Source: Methylobacterium sp. | GTDB lineage: Bacteria > Pseudomonadota > Alphaproteobacteria > Rhizobiales > Beijerinckiaceae | Length of the DNA stretch: 64,000 bases | Reading direction: 5' to 3' | NCBI GenBank assembly: GCA_002928875.1 | Contig: PERO01000021.1 | Coordinates: 1-64,000 of the forward strand | Shown here: positions 26,257-34,940 of the stretch, piece after piece | Position numbering within the stretch: position 1 is the stretch's first letter | How the letters are laid out: each line of letters opens with the position of its first letter | Position numbers and translations under genes: made by a program | Notes under the pieces: generated by a model | The model's database searches: none | What the model saw: the letters and a program-made list of their open reading frames with translations, nothing else | What the model was told of the DNA's origin: nothing

Positions 26257-27045
26257 TCAGATCAGCCGCTTGCGGATGACGTTCGACACCTGCTCCACCG
26301 CAATCACCAGCGCGAAGATCGCGAGGATGATGGTGCAGGCCGTGTCGTAATCGAAGAGATCGAAGGCGACTTTCAGTTCCACGCCGATGCCGCCGGCCCC
26401 GACAAGGCCGAGGATCACCGAGCCGCGCACGGCCTTCTCGAGACTGAAGAGCGAGGTCGCGACGAACGAGGGCAGCGCGAGCGGCACCACGGCCGAGAAG
26501 ATCAGCCCCGTGCGCGTGGCGCCGATGGTCGAGAGCGCCTCCTGCGGGCCCTTGTCGGCTTCCTCCATCGCTTCGGCGAAGAAGCGGCCGGCAAAGCCGA
26601 TCTTGTCCACCATGATGGCCATCACGCCTGCAGCCGGGCCGAGGCCGACGGCGATGACGAAGAGCAGCGCCCAGACGAGATCCGGCACGGTGCGAAACAG
26701 CGCGATCAGCGCCCGTGACGCATGCTTCAGCACCGGGTGCGGCGACAGGCCCTCCGCCGCGAGCACGGCGATGGGAAAGGCGAGGATCAGCCCCAGGATG
26801 CAGCCGACCAGCGCCATCTGGAACGTCACCAGCAACTGCTCGAGAATGCGCGGGAGGCGTTCGAGATCGGGCGGGAACATCCGCTCCAGCATCGAGCCGA
26901 GCGCGGGAATGCCGCGCACCATGCGCTCCCAGGAAAGGCCCACGCTCGAAAACGACCAGAGGATGAAGGCCAGCACCACGACGAGCATCGTGAAGGCGAG
27001 CGCGTTCGGCCGCTCCCAGCGGGCCGGTGCCGATGTTTCAGCCAT
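26257..27045 (-). CDS. phnE: Phosphonate-type ABC permease
   Basis: A 262-residue inner-membrane permease of the PhnE family. It has the characteristic RIPDVLW-like segment ALFRTVPDLVWALLFVIAVGLGPAAGVMA (split here by membrane spans), then KGPQEALSTIGATR and GLVGAGGIGVEL. The ATG at 27045 overlaps the phnC stop by eight bases. Frames extending upstream run into phnC and are rejected. Last gene of the phnM-phnD-phnC-phnE unit. Confidence 0.92.
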   Translation of the reverse strand: MAETSAPARWERPNALAFTMLVVVLAFILWSFSSVGLSWERMVRGIPALGSMLERMFPPDLERLPRILEQLLVTFQMALVGCILGLILAFPIAVLAAEGLSPHPVLKHASRALIALFRTVPDLVWALLFVIAVGLGPAAGVMAIMVDKIGFAGRFFAEAMEEADKGPQEALSTIGATRTGLIFSAVVPLALPSFVATSLFSLEKAVRGSVILGLVGAGGIGVELKVAFDLFDYDTACTIILAIFALVIAVEQVSNVIRKRLI

Positions 27046-27868
27046 GGTTGGCAGTGTCCCTGTCCGTTTCGGCCGGCGGGCGCTCGAAAAACGCGCGAAG
27101 CTGTTCCGCATGCGCCACGCGGCTGTCGAGTTCGAGCGTGACGATCCCGTCGGCCAGCCCGACGATCCGGTCCGAGAAGGCGAGCGTGTGCTCGATGCGA
27201 TGTGAGATCACCACCAGCGCGAGGCCCTTGTCATGCGCGAGGCTGTAGAGCAATTCCATCAGCGCGCGCCCGGCGCGCGGGTCGAGGCTGGCATCGGGTT
27301 CGTCGGCGAGAACGAGTTCCGGCCGCTGCATCAGCATGCGGGCGATGGCCACGCGCTGCGATTGCCCGCCCGAGAGCGAATCCGCCCGCTGAAGAGCGCG
27401 ATCGGCGAGGCCCACGGCGGCGAGGCACGCCATGGCCTCGTCGCGGATCGCGGCCGGTGCGAGCGCGTGGTGCCAGGTCCGCGGGCCGCTCATCCGGGCC
27501 TGCACGCCATGGATGACGTTGGTGAGCACCGACAGGCGACCCACGAGATTGTGCTTCTGGAACACGAAGCCCACGCGGGAGCGGAACGCCTTCAAGGCCT
27601 TCCGGTCGAGCCCGCGAACCTCCTGATCCAGCACCGTCACCGTGCCGGCATCGGGCTCGACGAGCCGCACGATTGAACGCAGCAGGGTCGACTTGCCCGT
27701 GCCGTTCGCGCCGATGAGCGCGGTGACCTCGCCGGGGCGCGCCTCGAACGTGACATCGCGCAGGATCTGGCGTGCGCCGAAACGCTTGGCGAGCCCGGAT
27801 ACGAAAAGAACCGGAGGCGCGCGGGGCGCCTCCGGTTCCGGGGAGAGACGATGAGCCAGCGCGGTCAT
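27038..27868 (-). CDS. phnC: Phosphonate-type ABC ATPase
   Basis: A 276-residue ABC ATPase of the PhnC family. Walker A is GANGTGKSTLLRSIVRL, the signature SLSGGQSQRVAIARML and Walker B LVLADEPDASLD. PhnC-like features are GFVFQKHNLVGRLSVLTNVIHG and ISHRIEHTLAFSDRIVGL. The ATG at 27868 (MTALAHRL) lies seven bases before the phnD stop codon, consistent with one transcript. It powers the PhnE permease for phosphonate or phosphite-like substrates. Confidence 0.92.
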   Translation of the reverse strand: MTALAHRLSPEPEAPRAPPVLFVSGLAKRFGARQILRDVTFEARPGEVTALIGANGTGKSTLLRSIVRLVEPDAGTVTVLDQEVRGLDRKALKAFRSRVGFVFQKHNLVGRLSVLTNVIHGVQARMSGPRTWHHALAPAAIRDEAMACLAAVGLADRALQRADSLSGGQSQRVAIARMLMQRPELVLADEPDASLDPRAGRALMELLYSLAHDKGLALVVISHRIEHTLAFSDRIVGLADGIVTLELDSRVAHAEQLRAFFERPPAETDRDTANHG

Positions 27869-27875
27869 GCCGCGC

Positions 27876-28763
27876 TCAATTGCCGATGAACTGCGTGAAT
27901 TCGCGCACGCCGACATTCACGAACATCTTGCGGACGGGATCGTAATCGCGATCCGACACCGTGTACTGGAAGCTGCCGCCGATGAACTTGGCGTTCTCCT
28001 TCGTCGAGGTGATGGCCGCGAGCAGCGTCGGGCCATGGTCGCGGAAGGTCTTGCGGACGGCTTCCACCACTTCGGGCTTCACCTTGGCCGAGGCGACGAT
28101 CAGGTCGTTGGGCAGGTTCGCGCCATCGCCCAGCGTGCGGAACTTGCGGTTGGGGAAGGCCTTGGTGATGCGCTCGAGATGCGTCTGGTTCATGCCGATG
28201 GCGGCGATGTCATTGCGCAGCAGCGCTTCGGCCGCGACGTTCAGCTTCAGGAAGACCGGCTCGTAATCCTTGGCGTAGCCGAGGCCGGCATCGGCGAGGA
28301 TCGTCGCCGGCGCGAGATGCTGCGAGGTCGAACCGATCTCGCCGAACGAGACCTTCTTGCCCTTGAGATCGGCCAGCGAGCGGATCGGGCTCTCATCCGG
28401 CACGACGATCGAGGACCGATAGTTCGGGCGCTCCCACACCACCACGGGCACGGCCTTCAGGCGCGCGTTGAACACCACATATTCCGCCGGGCCGGTGAGA
28501 ACGAAATCGACCTGGCCCGCATTCATCGCTTCCACGGCGGCGGTGCGACCCGAGACGGGGAAGAAATCGACGCGCAGGCCGGAAATCTTCTCGAAGGCCT
28601 CCTTGAAGGGGCCGAATTCACGCTGAAGGGATTCGAGGCCGTCGACATCGGTCACGGCGAAGCGGATCTTCTCCTGCGCCATCGCGGGCGCGGCAGAAAA
28701 CCCTGCAGAAAGCCCGGCGAGGCCGGCAACCAGCAGGCTGGCAAGGGAACGGCGTGAGAACAT
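27876..28763 (-). CDS. phnD: Phosphonate-type ABC substrate-binding protein
   Basis: A 295-residue periplasmic receptor of the PhnD/PhnD-like family. The signal peptide ends at PAMAQ. The mature part has FGPFKEAFEKISGLRVDFFP, VDFVLTGPAEYVV and VSFGEIGSTSQHL, which form the anion pocket seen in this family. Some relatives bind phosphite or methylphosphonate instead of aminoethylphosphonate. It lies 21 bases downstream of phnM in the same direction. Confidence 0.91.
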   Translation of the reverse strand: MFSRRSLASLLVAGLAGLSAGFSAAPAMAQEKIRFAVTDVDGLESLQREFGPFKEAFEKISGLRVDFFPVSGRTAAVEAMNAGQVDFVLTGPAEYVVFNARLKAVPVVVWERPNYRSSIVVPDESPIRSLADLKGKKVSFGEIGSTSQHLAPATILADAGLGYAKDYEPVFLKLNVAAEALLRNDIAAIGMNQTHLERITKAFPNRKFRTLGDGANLPNDLIVASAKVKPEVVEAVRKTFRDHGPTLLAAITSTKENAKFIGGSFQYTVSDRDYDPVRKMFVNVGVREFTQFIGN

Positions 28764-28784
28764 GGGAGGCTCCTTGTCGGGGGT

Positions 28785-29972
28785 TCAGGCCACGCGGCGC
28801 GCGGCGGCTGCCGCGCCCGCCTGGGCCAGGATGCGATGCGGTTCGGTGAGATGGACGACGCGGCCATCCGCGATGGTCGCGACGATATCGAGGCCGCGCT
28901 CGGCCATGCGCACGAGCGCGAGATCGCCGCGCAGGCCCGCCCGGATCGTCCCGCGATCCGTGAGGCCGAGCGCCTCGGCCGGGTGGGCCGACACCAAAGC
29001 CCAGGCGGCGGCGAGGGTCATCGTGCGGTCCTTCGTGAGTGCGAAGACCGCCTGGCGCAAAGCGGGGTAGAAGTAATCCGAGGCGAGAATTGTGCAGAAC
29101 CCGCGCGCGACCATCTCGCCCGCAGCCGGGCTGCCACTGTTCTGGCTGCCGCCGCGCACGATGTTCGGCGCACCGAACACCACATGCTCGTGGGCGGCGA
29201 TCGCCTCGCGCGCCACATCGACGACCTTGGGAAATTCCGCGATGCGGCTGCCGAGCCCGCGATAGAGGAAGCGATCCTCGAGATGCCGGTCGTCATGCGA
29301 CAGGATCGGCAGCCCGGCGATCCGCGCCGCCTCGGCGATCCGCGCGATGCTCGCCGGCACCTCGCCGGCCCGGTTGATAGTCCGTTCGACCAGCGCGAGA
29401 TAGGCGTCGCGATCGAGGCCCGTCCGCTCGATCATGCGGCCGAGCTTGCTGGACCTGCGCTCCACCTGGCGGGTGATGTCGTCCATATGGTCGTTGAAGG
29501 CGAGCGCGGTCAGCTTTCCGCCCGCGATCCATTCCAGAACCTGCGCTTCGCCATCAAGGTTGAAGATCTCGTGGCGGAGGTGGAAGCGGTTATCGGCCGC
29601 GAGCTGTCCGCGCGCGTCGTCGAGCCCTTCGATGAGGCGCGCCGCCGTCTCCATGCTGCGCAGGCCCGGCTCCCAGGAGCAGGTCACCGCATGGCAGGCG
29701 GTGGTGATGCCGTTGACGACGAGCTGGCGATCGGTTTCCTGCAGCGCGAGCGGAAGCGGGAAGCGCACGCCAGGGCGCGGCTCGATCTGCCGTTCGAAGG
29801 CATCGCCATGGATATCGACGATGCCCGGCAGCACCATCAGCCCGCCGGCATCAATCGTCAGGCCGGAAGCGGCCGGGGCGTCCAGCGCGATCGCGCCCTC
29901 GCGGATCGTCACCGCGACGGCCTCGAAAGTCGAGCCGACGAGAACCTGCCCGTTCAGAATGTTCAGCGCCAC
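28785..29972 (-). CDS. phnM: Alpha-D-ribose 1-methylphosphonate 5-triphosphate diphosphatase
   Basis: In the C-P lyase pathway PhnM removes diphosphate from ribosyl-phosphonate triphosphate. The 395-residue amidohydrolase-superfamily protein has the metal motif DIHGDAFERQIEPRPGVRFP, then HDDR and LASDYFYPALRQ. The start is GTG at 29972, with AAGGGGAGGG just upstream. The other C-P lyase genes (phnG to phnL) are absent here, so they must lie elsewhere or this PhnM serves a different route. A Pho box lies 62 bases upstream. Confidence 0.91.
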   Translation of the reverse strand: MALNILNGQVLVGSTFEAVAVTIREGAIALDAPAASGLTIDAGGLMVLPGIVDIHGDAFERQIEPRPGVRFPLPLALQETDRQLVVNGITTACHAVTCSWEPGLRSMETAARLIEGLDDARGQLAADNRFHLRHEIFNLDGEAQVLEWIAGGKLTALAFNDHMDDITRQVERRSSKLGRMIERTGLDRDAYLALVERTINRAGEVPASIARIAEAARIAGLPILSHDDRHLEDRFLYRGLGSRIAEFPKVVDVAREAIAAHEHVVFGAPNIVRGGSQNSGSPAAGEMVARGFCTILASDYFYPALRQAVFALTKDRTMTLAAAWALVSAHPAEALGLTDRGTIRAGLRGDLALVRMAERGLDIVATIADGRVVHLTEPHRILAQAGAAAAARRVA

Positions 29973-30033
29973 TCCACCCTCCCCTTGCCTGTCGGGGGTT
30001 AGGAGATCGCTGTGACGGCGCGATTACGCCCTC

Positions 30034-30051
30034 ATGTCAGTGCCGTGACAG
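30034..30051 (-). promoter_or_regulatory. Pho box of the phnM-phnDCE operon
   Basis: On the minus strand CTGTCAC-GGCA-CTGACAT gives two PhoB units at 11-base spacing, each with six of seven matches to CTGTCAT. It is 62 bases from the phnM GTG at 29972, in the only gap large enough to hold a promoter. Phosphate-starvation control is the normal regulation of phn genes. Confidence 0.8.
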
Positions 30052-30071
30052 GCCGCTTCCGGCGCAGGTCC

Positions 30072-31325
30072 TCAGGCGAAGCGCTGGTCATAGGCGAGCA
30101 CGGCCTCGAGCAGCACCTGCGCGCCGGCCCCGCATTCCTCGAGCGTCGTCGATTCCGCCTCGTTGTGGCTCACTCCGCCCGCGCAGGGCACGAAGATCAT
30201 CGTGGTGGGCGCAACGCGCGCGATATAGGCCGCGTCATGCCCCGCGCCCGAGACCATGTCGCGCATGCGATAACCCGATTTTTGCGCGCCCGCGCGCACG
30301 CAGGCAATGAGATCGGGGTGGAAGCGCACGGCCGGGTTCTTCCAGATGCGCTTTTCCTCGAAGGTGAGGCCCAGGGGCTCCAGCACCTTTGGCAGGGACG
30401 CGCGGAATTCCTGCTCCATCGCATCGAGCACGGCATCATCCTTGTGGCGCAGATCGACCGAGAAGAACACCTCGCCCGGCACGGTGTTGCGCGAATTGGG
30501 CTTCACTTCCATCAGGCCCACGGTGCCCACGGCATCCGGCGCATGCGCCATCGCAACCTGATGCACCGCCTCGACCATGCGGGATGCGCCGAGCAGCGCG
30601 TTCTTGCGCAAGTACATCGGCGTCGCGCCGGTATGGGCGGATTGGCCCATGACCGTCACCTCGTACCAGCGCATGCCCTGCACGCCGGTCACGACGCCGA
30701 TCATCTTCTCCTCCGCTTCGAGGATCGGCCCCTGCTCGATATGGAGTTCGAACATCGCGCCGATCTTCCGCTGGCCCACGGGCTCCGTGCCCTTGTAGCC
30801 GATGCGCTCGAGTTCGGAGAGGAACACCTTGCCGTCGCGATCCTCGCGGGAATAGGCGAAATCCCGGGTGAACGCGCCCGCGAACACGCCCGAAGCAAGC
30901 ATGGCCGGCGCGAAACGCGCGCCTTCCTCGTTGGTCCAGTTCACGATCTCGATCGGCGCATTCGTCTCGAAGCCGGCGGCGTGGAGCGTGCGCAGAACTT
31001 CCAGCGCGGCCAGCACGCCGAGCACGCCATCGAACTTGCCGCCGGTGGGCTGCGTGTCGAGATGGCTGCCCATGCAGATCGGATCGAGATCATGGCGACG
31101 GCCCGGGCGGCGCGCGAACATGTTGCCGCAATCATCGATGGTCACGGTGCAACCCAGGGCCTCACAGGCCGCCTTGAACCAGTCGCGCACCGCGCGGTCT
31201 TCATCCGAGAGCGTGAGACGGTGGATGCCGCCCTTCTCGTTCGCGCCGATCTTCGCCGTTTCCATCAGGCTGTCCCACAGCCTCTGCGGATTGATGACGA
31301 GGTTCGTGGCACTGGCCATATTCAT
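30072..31325 (-). CDS. M20-family Zn-dependent amidohydrolase (beta-ureidopropionase / N-carbamoyl amino acid hydrolase type)
   Basis: Predicted third step of reductive pyrimidine breakdown: N-carbamoyl-beta-alanine to beta-alanine, CO2 and ammonia. A 417-residue enzyme of the AtzC/HyuC/AllC group with two-metal motifs MGSHLDTQPTGGKFDGVLGV, NWTNEEGARFAP, ELHIEQGPILE and VSGAGHDAAYIARV. Its ATG overlaps the dihydropyrimidinase stop by four bases, placing it directly after the second-step enzyme. N-carbamoylase of another amino acid or allantoate hydrolase is possible, but context favours ureidopropionase. Last gene of the operon. Confidence 0.9.
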   Translation of the reverse strand: MNMASATNLVINPQRLWDSLMETAKIGANEKGGIHRLTLSDEDRAVRDWFKAACEALGCTVTIDDCGNMFARRPGRRHDLDPICMGSHLDTQPTGGKFDGVLGVLAALEVLRTLHAAGFETNAPIEIVNWTNEEGARFAPAMLASGVFAGAFTRDFAYSREDRDGKVFLSELERIGYKGTEPVGQRKIGAMFELHIEQGPILEAEEKMIGVVTGVQGMRWYEVTVMGQSAHTGATPMYLRKNALLGASRMVEAVHQVAMAHAPDAVGTVGLMEVKPNSRNTVPGEVFFSVDLRHKDDAVLDAMEQEFRASLPKVLEPLGLTFEEKRIWKNPAVRFHPDLIACVRAGAQKSGYRMRDMVSGAGHDAAYIARVAPTTMIFVPCAGGVSHNEAESTTLEECGAGAQVLLEAVLAYDQRFA

Positions 31326-32779
31326 GGGACGACATCCATCTTGCGATCAACCGGCCGCGGCGCGGAGATTTCCTTCCAGGTCGCGTTGGCGACATGCGCC
31401 GCCGGAAAAGCCGGGCGGGCCACGAAATCGCCGTCGCCCTTCTCGGCGCGCAGATCGCCATCCTTCCAGGCGATCTTGCCCCGCGACAGGGTGATCCACG
31501 GCACGCCCGTGCATTTGTAGCCCTCGAAGACGTTGTAATCGATGCGGCTGACCTGCTTCTTCGCGCGGATGGTCTTGGTCGCGGCCGGGTCCCAGATGAC
31601 GAGATCGGCATCGGCGCCCACCGCCACCGCGCCCTTGCGCGGGTAGATGTTGAGAATGCGCGCGATATTCGTCGAGGTCACCGCGACGAATTCCTCCTTC
31701 GTGAGCCGCCCGGTGCCCACTCCCGCGGTCCAGAGTACGGGCATGCGATCCTCGAGGCCGCCGGTGCCATTCGGGATCATCCGGAAATCGTTGCGCCCGA
31801 TGCGCTTCTGCTCGCTCGTGAAGGAGCAATGGTCGGTCGCGACCACCTGCAGCGAGCCCGCCTGCAGGCCGGCCCAGAGCGAGTCCTGATGCTTCTTCGG
31901 CCGGAAGGGCGGCGACATAACGCGGCGCGCGGCATAATCCCAATCCTTGTTGCGGTATTCGTCCTCGTCGAGCACGAGATGCTGGATCAGCGGCTCTCCA
32001 TAGACGCGCTTGCCCGACGCGCGCGCCCGGGCGATCGCCTCATGCGATTCCCGGCAGGAGGTGTGCACCACGTAGAGCTGCGAACCGGCCATGTCGGCGA
32101 TCATGATCGCCCGGTTGGTGGCCTCGCCCTCCACTTCCGGCGGCCGCGAATAGGCATGACTCTCGGGCCCCGTGGCGCCCTTGGCCATCAGCATTTCCTG
32201 CAGGCGGAAGACCACGTCACCGTTCTCGGCATGCACCATCGGCAGGGCACCGAGCGCGGCGCAGCGGCTGAACGAGTTGTAAAGCTCGTCATCATTCACC
32301 ATCAGCGCGCCCTTGTAGGCCATGAAATGCTTGAAGGTGTTGATGCCATAGGTGTTCACCACCGTGTCCATCTCGTCGAAAACCTGTTTCGACCAGCTCG
32401 TCACGGCCATGTGAAACGAGTAATCGCAGGCCGCCTTCTCGCTCTTGTGCCGCCAGGCCTGATAGGCCTTGAGCATGCTCTCGCCCGGCGCGGGGATGCA
32501 GAAATCGACGATCATCGTCGTGCCGCCGGAGAGCGCGGCCTTCGTACCCCATTCGAAATCATCCGCCGAGACGGTGCCCATGAACATGAGCTCCATATGC
32601 GTGTGCGGATCGATGCCGCCCGGCAGGATATCGCAGCCGCCGGCATCGATGACCTCGGCGCCGCGCGGTTTTGCGAGGTTCTCGCCGACCGCGACGATTC
32701 GGCCGTCCTCGATCAGCACATCGGCGCGCTTGGAATGATCGTGATTGATGACGGTGCCGCCGCGAATGAGCATGGCCAT
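31322..32779 (-). CDS. hydA: Dihydropyrimidinase (hydantoinase)
   Basis: Opens dihydrouracil to N-carbamoyl-beta-alanine in the cytoplasm. The 485-residue amidohydrolase has the dizinc motif PGGIDPHTHMEL, the carbamylated-lysine region TFKHFMAYKG, MVHAENGD, YVVHTSCRE and VATDHCSF. The ATG at 32779 (MAMLIRGGTVINH) is chosen because GGGAAG lies 6-7 bases upstream. The gap to the binding-protein gene upstream is 124 bases and contains two palindromes. In rhizobia the equivalent is called pydB. Confidence 0.93.
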   Translation of the reverse strand: MAMLIRGGTVINHDHSKRADVLIEDGRIVAVGENLAKPRGAEVIDAGGCDILPGGIDPHTHMELMFMGTVSADDFEWGTKAALSGGTTMIVDFCIPAPGESMLKAYQAWRHKSEKAACDYSFHMAVTSWSKQVFDEMDTVVNTYGINTFKHFMAYKGALMVNDDELYNSFSRCAALGALPMVHAENGDVVFRLQEMLMAKGATGPESHAYSRPPEVEGEATNRAIMIADMAGSQLYVVHTSCRESHEAIARARASGKRVYGEPLIQHLVLDEDEYRNKDWDYAARRVMSPPFRPKKHQDSLWAGLQAGSLQVVATDHCSFTSEQKRIGRNDFRMIPNGTGGLEDRMPVLWTAGVGTGRLTKEEFVAVTSTNIARILNIYPRKGAVAVGADADLVIWDPAATKTIRAKKQVSRIDYNVFEGYKCTGVPWITLSRGKIAWKDGDLRAEKGDGDFVARPAFPAAHVANATWKEISAPRPVDRKMDVVP

Positions 32780-32818
32780 GGCTTTTCTTCCCCGAAATGA
32801 CGGCTTTTTTCTCGGATT

Positions 32819-32828
32819 CACTCGAGTG
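32819..32828. repeat. Palindrome upstream of dihydropyrimidinase
   Basis: CACTCGAGTG is a perfect ten-base palindrome, extending to 14 bases (TTCACTCGAGTGGA) with one mismatched pair. It lies 40-49 bases upstream of the hydA ATG in the gap between two genes of the same operon. It could be an operator for an internal promoter. It does not resemble a RutR site. Confidence 0.3.
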
Positions 32829-32883
32829 GATGCCTTGCGCATCCCGTTGGGCAATCGGCCGCGGCGATTTCCCGCCACGGCCT

Positions 32884-32899
32884 GTTTCAAGCGCGAAAC
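32884..32899. repeat. Inverted repeat GTTTC-6-GAAAC
   Basis: GTTTCAAGCGCGAAAC lies just past the 3' end of the binding-protein gene, upstream of hydA. It shares both arms and the following ACCGG with the palindrome at 3726-3739. Meaning unknown; it may be chance. Confidence 0.3.
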
Positions 32900-32903
32900 C
32901 GGC

Positions 32904-33893
32904 TTATTTCAGCGCGGCGTCGATGATCGCATGGCTCCAGGCGCCGACCGGCTTCTTCGAGATGACTGGAGCCTCGCCGCCCGCGCCGAGCAGGGTCGCG
33001 ACGGTGCGCTCGTAATCGGCGGGGTCGAGCTTGCCGTTCGAGCCGGCGGTGAGCTTGTTGATCTCGCCCATCATGCGCTTCTGGTGATGTTCCTTCTGCG
33101 CGCCGGACGTGTCGTTATCGAGCACGATCTTCGCGGCTTCGTCCGGGTTGGCGCGGGCATAATCCCAGCCCTTCATCGCCGCGCGGACGAACTTCGCCAT
33201 GCGTGCCTGGAAGGCCGCATCCGAGAGGCGTGATTCCAGCACATAGAGGCCGTCTTCCATCGTGGAGACGCCCTGGTCGGTATAGTTGAAGACCACGAGA
33301 TCGTCCGGCTTCAGGCCGGCATCGATCACCTGCCAGTATTCGTTATAGGTCATGGTCGAGACGCAGGCCGCCTGCTTCTGGATCAGCGGATCGACGTTGA
33401 AGCCCTGCTTGATGACCTTCACGCCGCCGGCCGAACCATCGGTCTTCAGGCCGAGCTTCGCCATCCAGGCCATGAAGGGGTATTCATTGCCGAAGAACCA
33501 GACGCCCAGCGTCTTGTCCTTGAAATCGGCCGGGGTCGCGACGCCCGAATCCTTGCGGCAGGTCAGCATCATGCCCGAGCGCTTGAAGGGCTGGGCGATG
33601 TTGACCAGCGGCACGCCCTTCTCGCGCGCGGCGAGCGCAGCCGGCATCCACTCGACGATGACATCCGCGCCGCCACCCGCGATCACCTGCGGGGGCGCGA
33701 TATCCGGTCCGCCCGGCTTGATCGTGACGTCGAGGCCCTCGGCCTTGAAGAAGCCCTTGTCCTTCGCGACGTAATAGCCGGCGAACTGCGCCTGCGTGAC
33801 CCATTTCAGCTGCAGGGTCACGCGTTCCTGCGCGCTGGCCGGCAGCAGGGCGCCCAGCATCAGCGCCGCTCCGACAACGAAACTCTTTCTCAT
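32904..33893 (-). CDS. NMT1/THI5-like ABC substrate-binding protein, probably for a pyrimidine
   Basis: A 329-residue periplasmic receptor of the NMT1/SsuA superfamily, with a Sec signal MRKSFVVGAALMLGALL ending PASAQ. The segment LQLKWVTQAQFAGYYVAKDKGFF is characteristic of members that bind thiamine pyrimidine precursors and other pyrimidines. GVWFFGNEYPFMAWMAKLG and CVSTMTYNEYWQ match the ligand-pocket region. It stands between the permease genes and dihydropyrimidinase, so uracil, dihydrouracil or a carbamoyl amino acid is the likely cargo. Confidence 0.9.
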   Translation of the reverse strand: MRKSFVVGAALMLGALLPASAQERVTLQLKWVTQAQFAGYYVAKDKGFFKAEGLDVTIKPGGPDIAPPQVIAGGGADVIVEWMPAALAAREKGVPLVNIAQPFKRSGMMLTCRKDSGVATPADFKDKTLGVWFFGNEYPFMAWMAKLGLKTDGSAGGVKVIKQGFNVDPLIQKQAACVSTMTYNEYWQVIDAGLKPDDLVVFNYTDQGVSTMEDGLYVLESRLSDAAFQARMAKFVRAAMKGWDYARANPDEAAKIVLDNDTSGAQKEHHQKRMMGEINKLTAGSNGKLDPADYERTVATLLGAGGEAPVISKKPVGAWSHAIIDAALK

Positions 33894-33947
33894 TTCCGCT
33901 CTCCCTTGTTGGTCCGCGCTCCCCGCGCGGATGTGGCAGTCACGTCG

Positions 33948-34940
33948 CTATTTCTGCCGGTTGGAGGGGTGCCAGAAGGTCACCCGCCGCTCGACAAGAA
34001 CCAGGATGGCATAAAAGGACGATCCCGCGACGGCCGCAATCGCGATCGTCGCCCAGACCATGTCGAGCGCCATGCGCCCGACCTCGGTGGAAATCCGGAA
34101 GCCCATGCCGACGATGGGCGTGCCGAAGAACTCGGCCACGATCGCGCCGATCATCGCGAGCGTCGCGTTGATCTTCAGGGCGTTGAACAGGAAGGGCATC
34201 GCGGCGGGCAGCCTGAGCGCAAGCAGCGTGCGCAGCCAGCTCGCGCCATAGGAATGCATCAGGTCGCGCTCGAGCGGGCCAGCCGCCGCAAGCCCCGCGA
34301 CCGTGTTCACGAGCATGGGGAAGAAGGTCATCACCACGACGACCGCCGCCTTCGAGGGCCAGTCGAACCCGAACCACATCACGAGGATCGGCGCGATGCC
34401 GATGATCGGCAGGGCCGAGATGAAATTCCCGATCGGCATCAGCCCGCGCCGCAGGAAACCGAAGCGGTCGCAGGCGAGCGCGATCAGGAAACCGGCGAGC
34501 GAGCCCATGATCCAGCCGGGAATGACCGCGCGGATCACGGTCTGCACGAAATCCGCGCCGAGCGTGGGCAGCGAACCGGCGATCCGCGCGCCGATCAGCG
34601 AGGGCGGCGGCAAGAGCACGGTGGGCACGCGCAGGCCGACGCAGATCACCTCCCAGAGGAACACCAGCGTGAGGCCGAACAGGACCGGGATGCCGAAACC
34701 GGCCGCACGGGCAAAGCCGGTGCGCATCCGGTCCGGCACGGCGCTCCAATGGTGATTTGCCCCCCACAGTAGCATCCAGGCGACGAGCGTGGTGATCCAA
34801 AGCGGTACGCCGCCCCCGCCATGCGCGAGGAGCAAGGCGACGATGGCGCTCGCCATGCCGGCGACGACGAGCAGCAGGATGCGCCGCACCGGCATCGCCT
34901 CGCCTGTCCTTGTCGCGCCTGTCCTTGTCGTGCCCGTCAT
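33948..34940 (-). CDS. SsuC-type ABC permease (second of pair)
   Basis: A 330-residue inner-membrane permease of the BPD_transp_1/SsuC family. It carries the ATPase-contact loop MHSYGASWLRTLLALRLPAAMPFLFNALK and ends with RVTFWHP. The ATG at 34940 overlaps the upstream permease stop. The first residues (MTGTTRTGATRTGEA) come from a 15-base tandem repeat, and a second ATG at 34895 (MPVRRILLL) gives a more conventional N-terminus. Partner of the 34937-35860 permease. Confidence 0.9.
   Translation of the reverse strand: MTGTTRTGATRTGEAMPVRRILLLVVAGMASAIVALLLAHGGGGVPLWITTLVAWMLLWGANHHWSAVPDRMRTGFARAAGFGIPVLFGLTLVFLWEVICVGLRVPTVLLPPPSLIGARIAGSLPTLGADFVQTVIRAVIPGWIMGSLAGFLIALACDRFGFLRRGLMPIGNFISALPIIGIAPILVMWFGFDWPSKAAVVVVMTFFPMLVNTVAGLAAAGPLERDLMHSYGASWLRTLLALRLPAAMPFLFNALKINATLAMIGAIVAEFFGTPIVGMGFRISTEVGRMALDMVWATIAIAAVAGSSFYAILVLVERRVTFWHPSNRQK
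34902..34931 (-). repeat. 15-bp tandem repeat at the permease N-terminus
   Basis: Two copies of gcctgtccttgtcg(c/t) lie at 34902-34916 and 34917-34931, followed by a partial third. On the coding strand they give the repeated peptide TGxTR. The repeat sits between two alternative start codons, so copy-number change would lengthen or shorten the leader. Confidence 0.6.
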
